From: Dysgonomonas sp. HDW5A
GTDB lineage: Bacteria; Bacteroidota; Bacteroidia; Bacteroidales; Dysgonomonadaceae
Assembly: GCF_011299555.1 (NCBI RefSeq)
Contig: NZ_CP049857.1
Span: forward strand, 1,116,001-1,180,000
DNA: 64,000 nt
Direction of reading: 5' to 3'
In this document: positions 63,461 to 64,000 of the stretch, in pieces
Position numbering within the stretch: position 1 is the stretch's first letter
Layout of the letters: each line of letters begins with the position of its first letter
Translations under genes and position numbers: made by a program
The notes under the pieces: model-generated
Database searches by the model: none
What the model was told of the DNA's origin: nothing
The model's input: the letters and a program-made list of their open reading frames with translations, nothing else

Positions 63461-64000
63461 TTATAAATTTTTCAATTCATGGATCATCTGAGTAGGATTC
63501 GGTGCCGAAAAGACTGCATTACCTGCGACAAGAACATCGGCTCCTGCATCGAGTAAGCGTTTACCTGTTTCAAGATTCACACCTCCGTCTACTTCTATGA
63601 GAGTAGAGAGATTGCGCTCTTGTATCATTTTTTTTAAACGCGATACCTTAGATAAGGATCGTTCAATAAACCTTTGTCCTCCAAATCCCGGATTAACAGA
63701 CATGATCAGAACCATATCTAAATCCTCGAGAATATCTTCCAGAAATTCAACCGGTGTATGTGGATTTAGCGTTACTCCCGCTTTCATCCCTGCATCATGG
63801 ATAGCTCCTACTGTACGGTGAAGGTGTGTACACGCTTCATAATGCACAGTCATCATATAAGCATTTATATCTTTTACCTGCTGAATAAATTTTTCGGGTT
63901 GCACAATCATCAAATGCACATCCAGAGGTTTCTTGGCTATTTCTTTAACACGTTCCAATACCGGAAAACCAAAAGATATGTTAGGAACAAACACTCCATC
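63461..64000 (-). CDS. rpe: Ribulose-phosphate 3-epimerase, partial
   Basis: About 180 codons to the window edge without start. Begins inside the family's DGVFVPNISFG metal-loop segment and contains LDVHLMIVQPEKF, VHYEACTHLHRT, VLIMSVNPGFGGQRF and LIEVDGGVNLETGKRL, the characteristic rpe motifs. Interconverts ribulose-5-P and xylulose-5-P in the pentose-phosphate pathway. The 5' end lies beyond position 64000. Confidence 0.95.
   Translation of the reverse strand, partial: DGVFVPNISFGFPVLERVKEIAKKPLDVHLMIVQPEKFIQQVKDINAYMMTVHYEACTHLHRTVGAIHDAGMKAGVTLNPHTPVEFLEDILEDLDMVLIMSVNPGFGGQRFIERSLSKVSRLKKMIQERNLSTLIEVDGGVNLETGKRLLDAGADVLVAGNAVFSAPNPTQMIHELKNL

Overview
The window is AT-rich bacterial DNA from the phylum Bacteroidota, most likely order Bacteroidales and close to Dysgonomonadaceae/Porphyromonadaceae. 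The evidence is the SusC/SusD pair, many signal-peptidase-II lipoproteins with a Cys-Ser/Asp start, the MACPF lipoprotein family, a DUF4827 lipoprotein beside NrnA, and TAnnTTTG-type promoters. The genus is inference; no rRNA or tRNA gene was seen to settle it.

Layout. 1-10.6 kb: a truncated YafY/WYL-type regulator, an acetyltransferase, an exported B1-like metallo-beta-lactamase with Asp in place of the Zn2-ligand Cys, a MACPF (perforin-like) lipoprotein, a thiamine salvage operon (thiM-thiE-tenA-thiD) behind a TPP riboswitch and intrinsic terminator, a YbaK-like deacylase, an acetyltransferase, an ECF sigma/anti-sigma/DUF417/MsrAB oxidative-damage operon, and a VOC gene with one nonsense codon. 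10.7-12 kb: hexokinase.

12.2-29.7 kb is an accessory region. It is bracketed by a 91-bp direct repeat (83/91 identical by hand count) whose right copy overlaps the last codons of mnmE. A tyrosine integrase and a four-HTH excisionase-like gene lie directly beside mnmE. This fits an integrative element inserted at the mnmE 3' end. Inside are many regulators and small enzymes (AraC, HxlR plus MFS, Crp/Fnr plus exported AhpD-like protein, methyltransferase), a four-gene operon containing a Doc/Fic protein, several broken genes (SDR, MscS tail, Fic N-terminus, a three-part Crp/amidinotransferase/HEPN mosaic), and a complete IS21-family element that split a lipoprotein gene inside its signal peptide.

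29.7-64 kb is more ordinary chromosome: mnmE, a SusA-like neopullulanase with a LacI-type operator upstream, an AraC/aldo-keto reductase pair, acetyltransferase, RBBP9-like hydrolase, SanA, nucleoside phosphorylase, SusC/SusD, rlmH, a TonB receptor with a surface lipoprotein, a TrmH methyltransferase, a secG/TPR/lptE/sigma-54 regulator cluster, a PlsC-like acyltransferase, glmM, DUF4827/NrnA, a beta-gamma crystallin lipoprotein flanked by a decayed duplicate of the comEC 3' end, comEC and a partial rpe.

Cross-cutting signals: small stem-loops with different sequences but the same position (14-25 nt before the start codon) in five leaders, a split dispersed repeat whose middle is occupied by a REP-like hairpin in one copy, and two loci where a housekeeping gene's 3' end is duplicated around accessory DNA.
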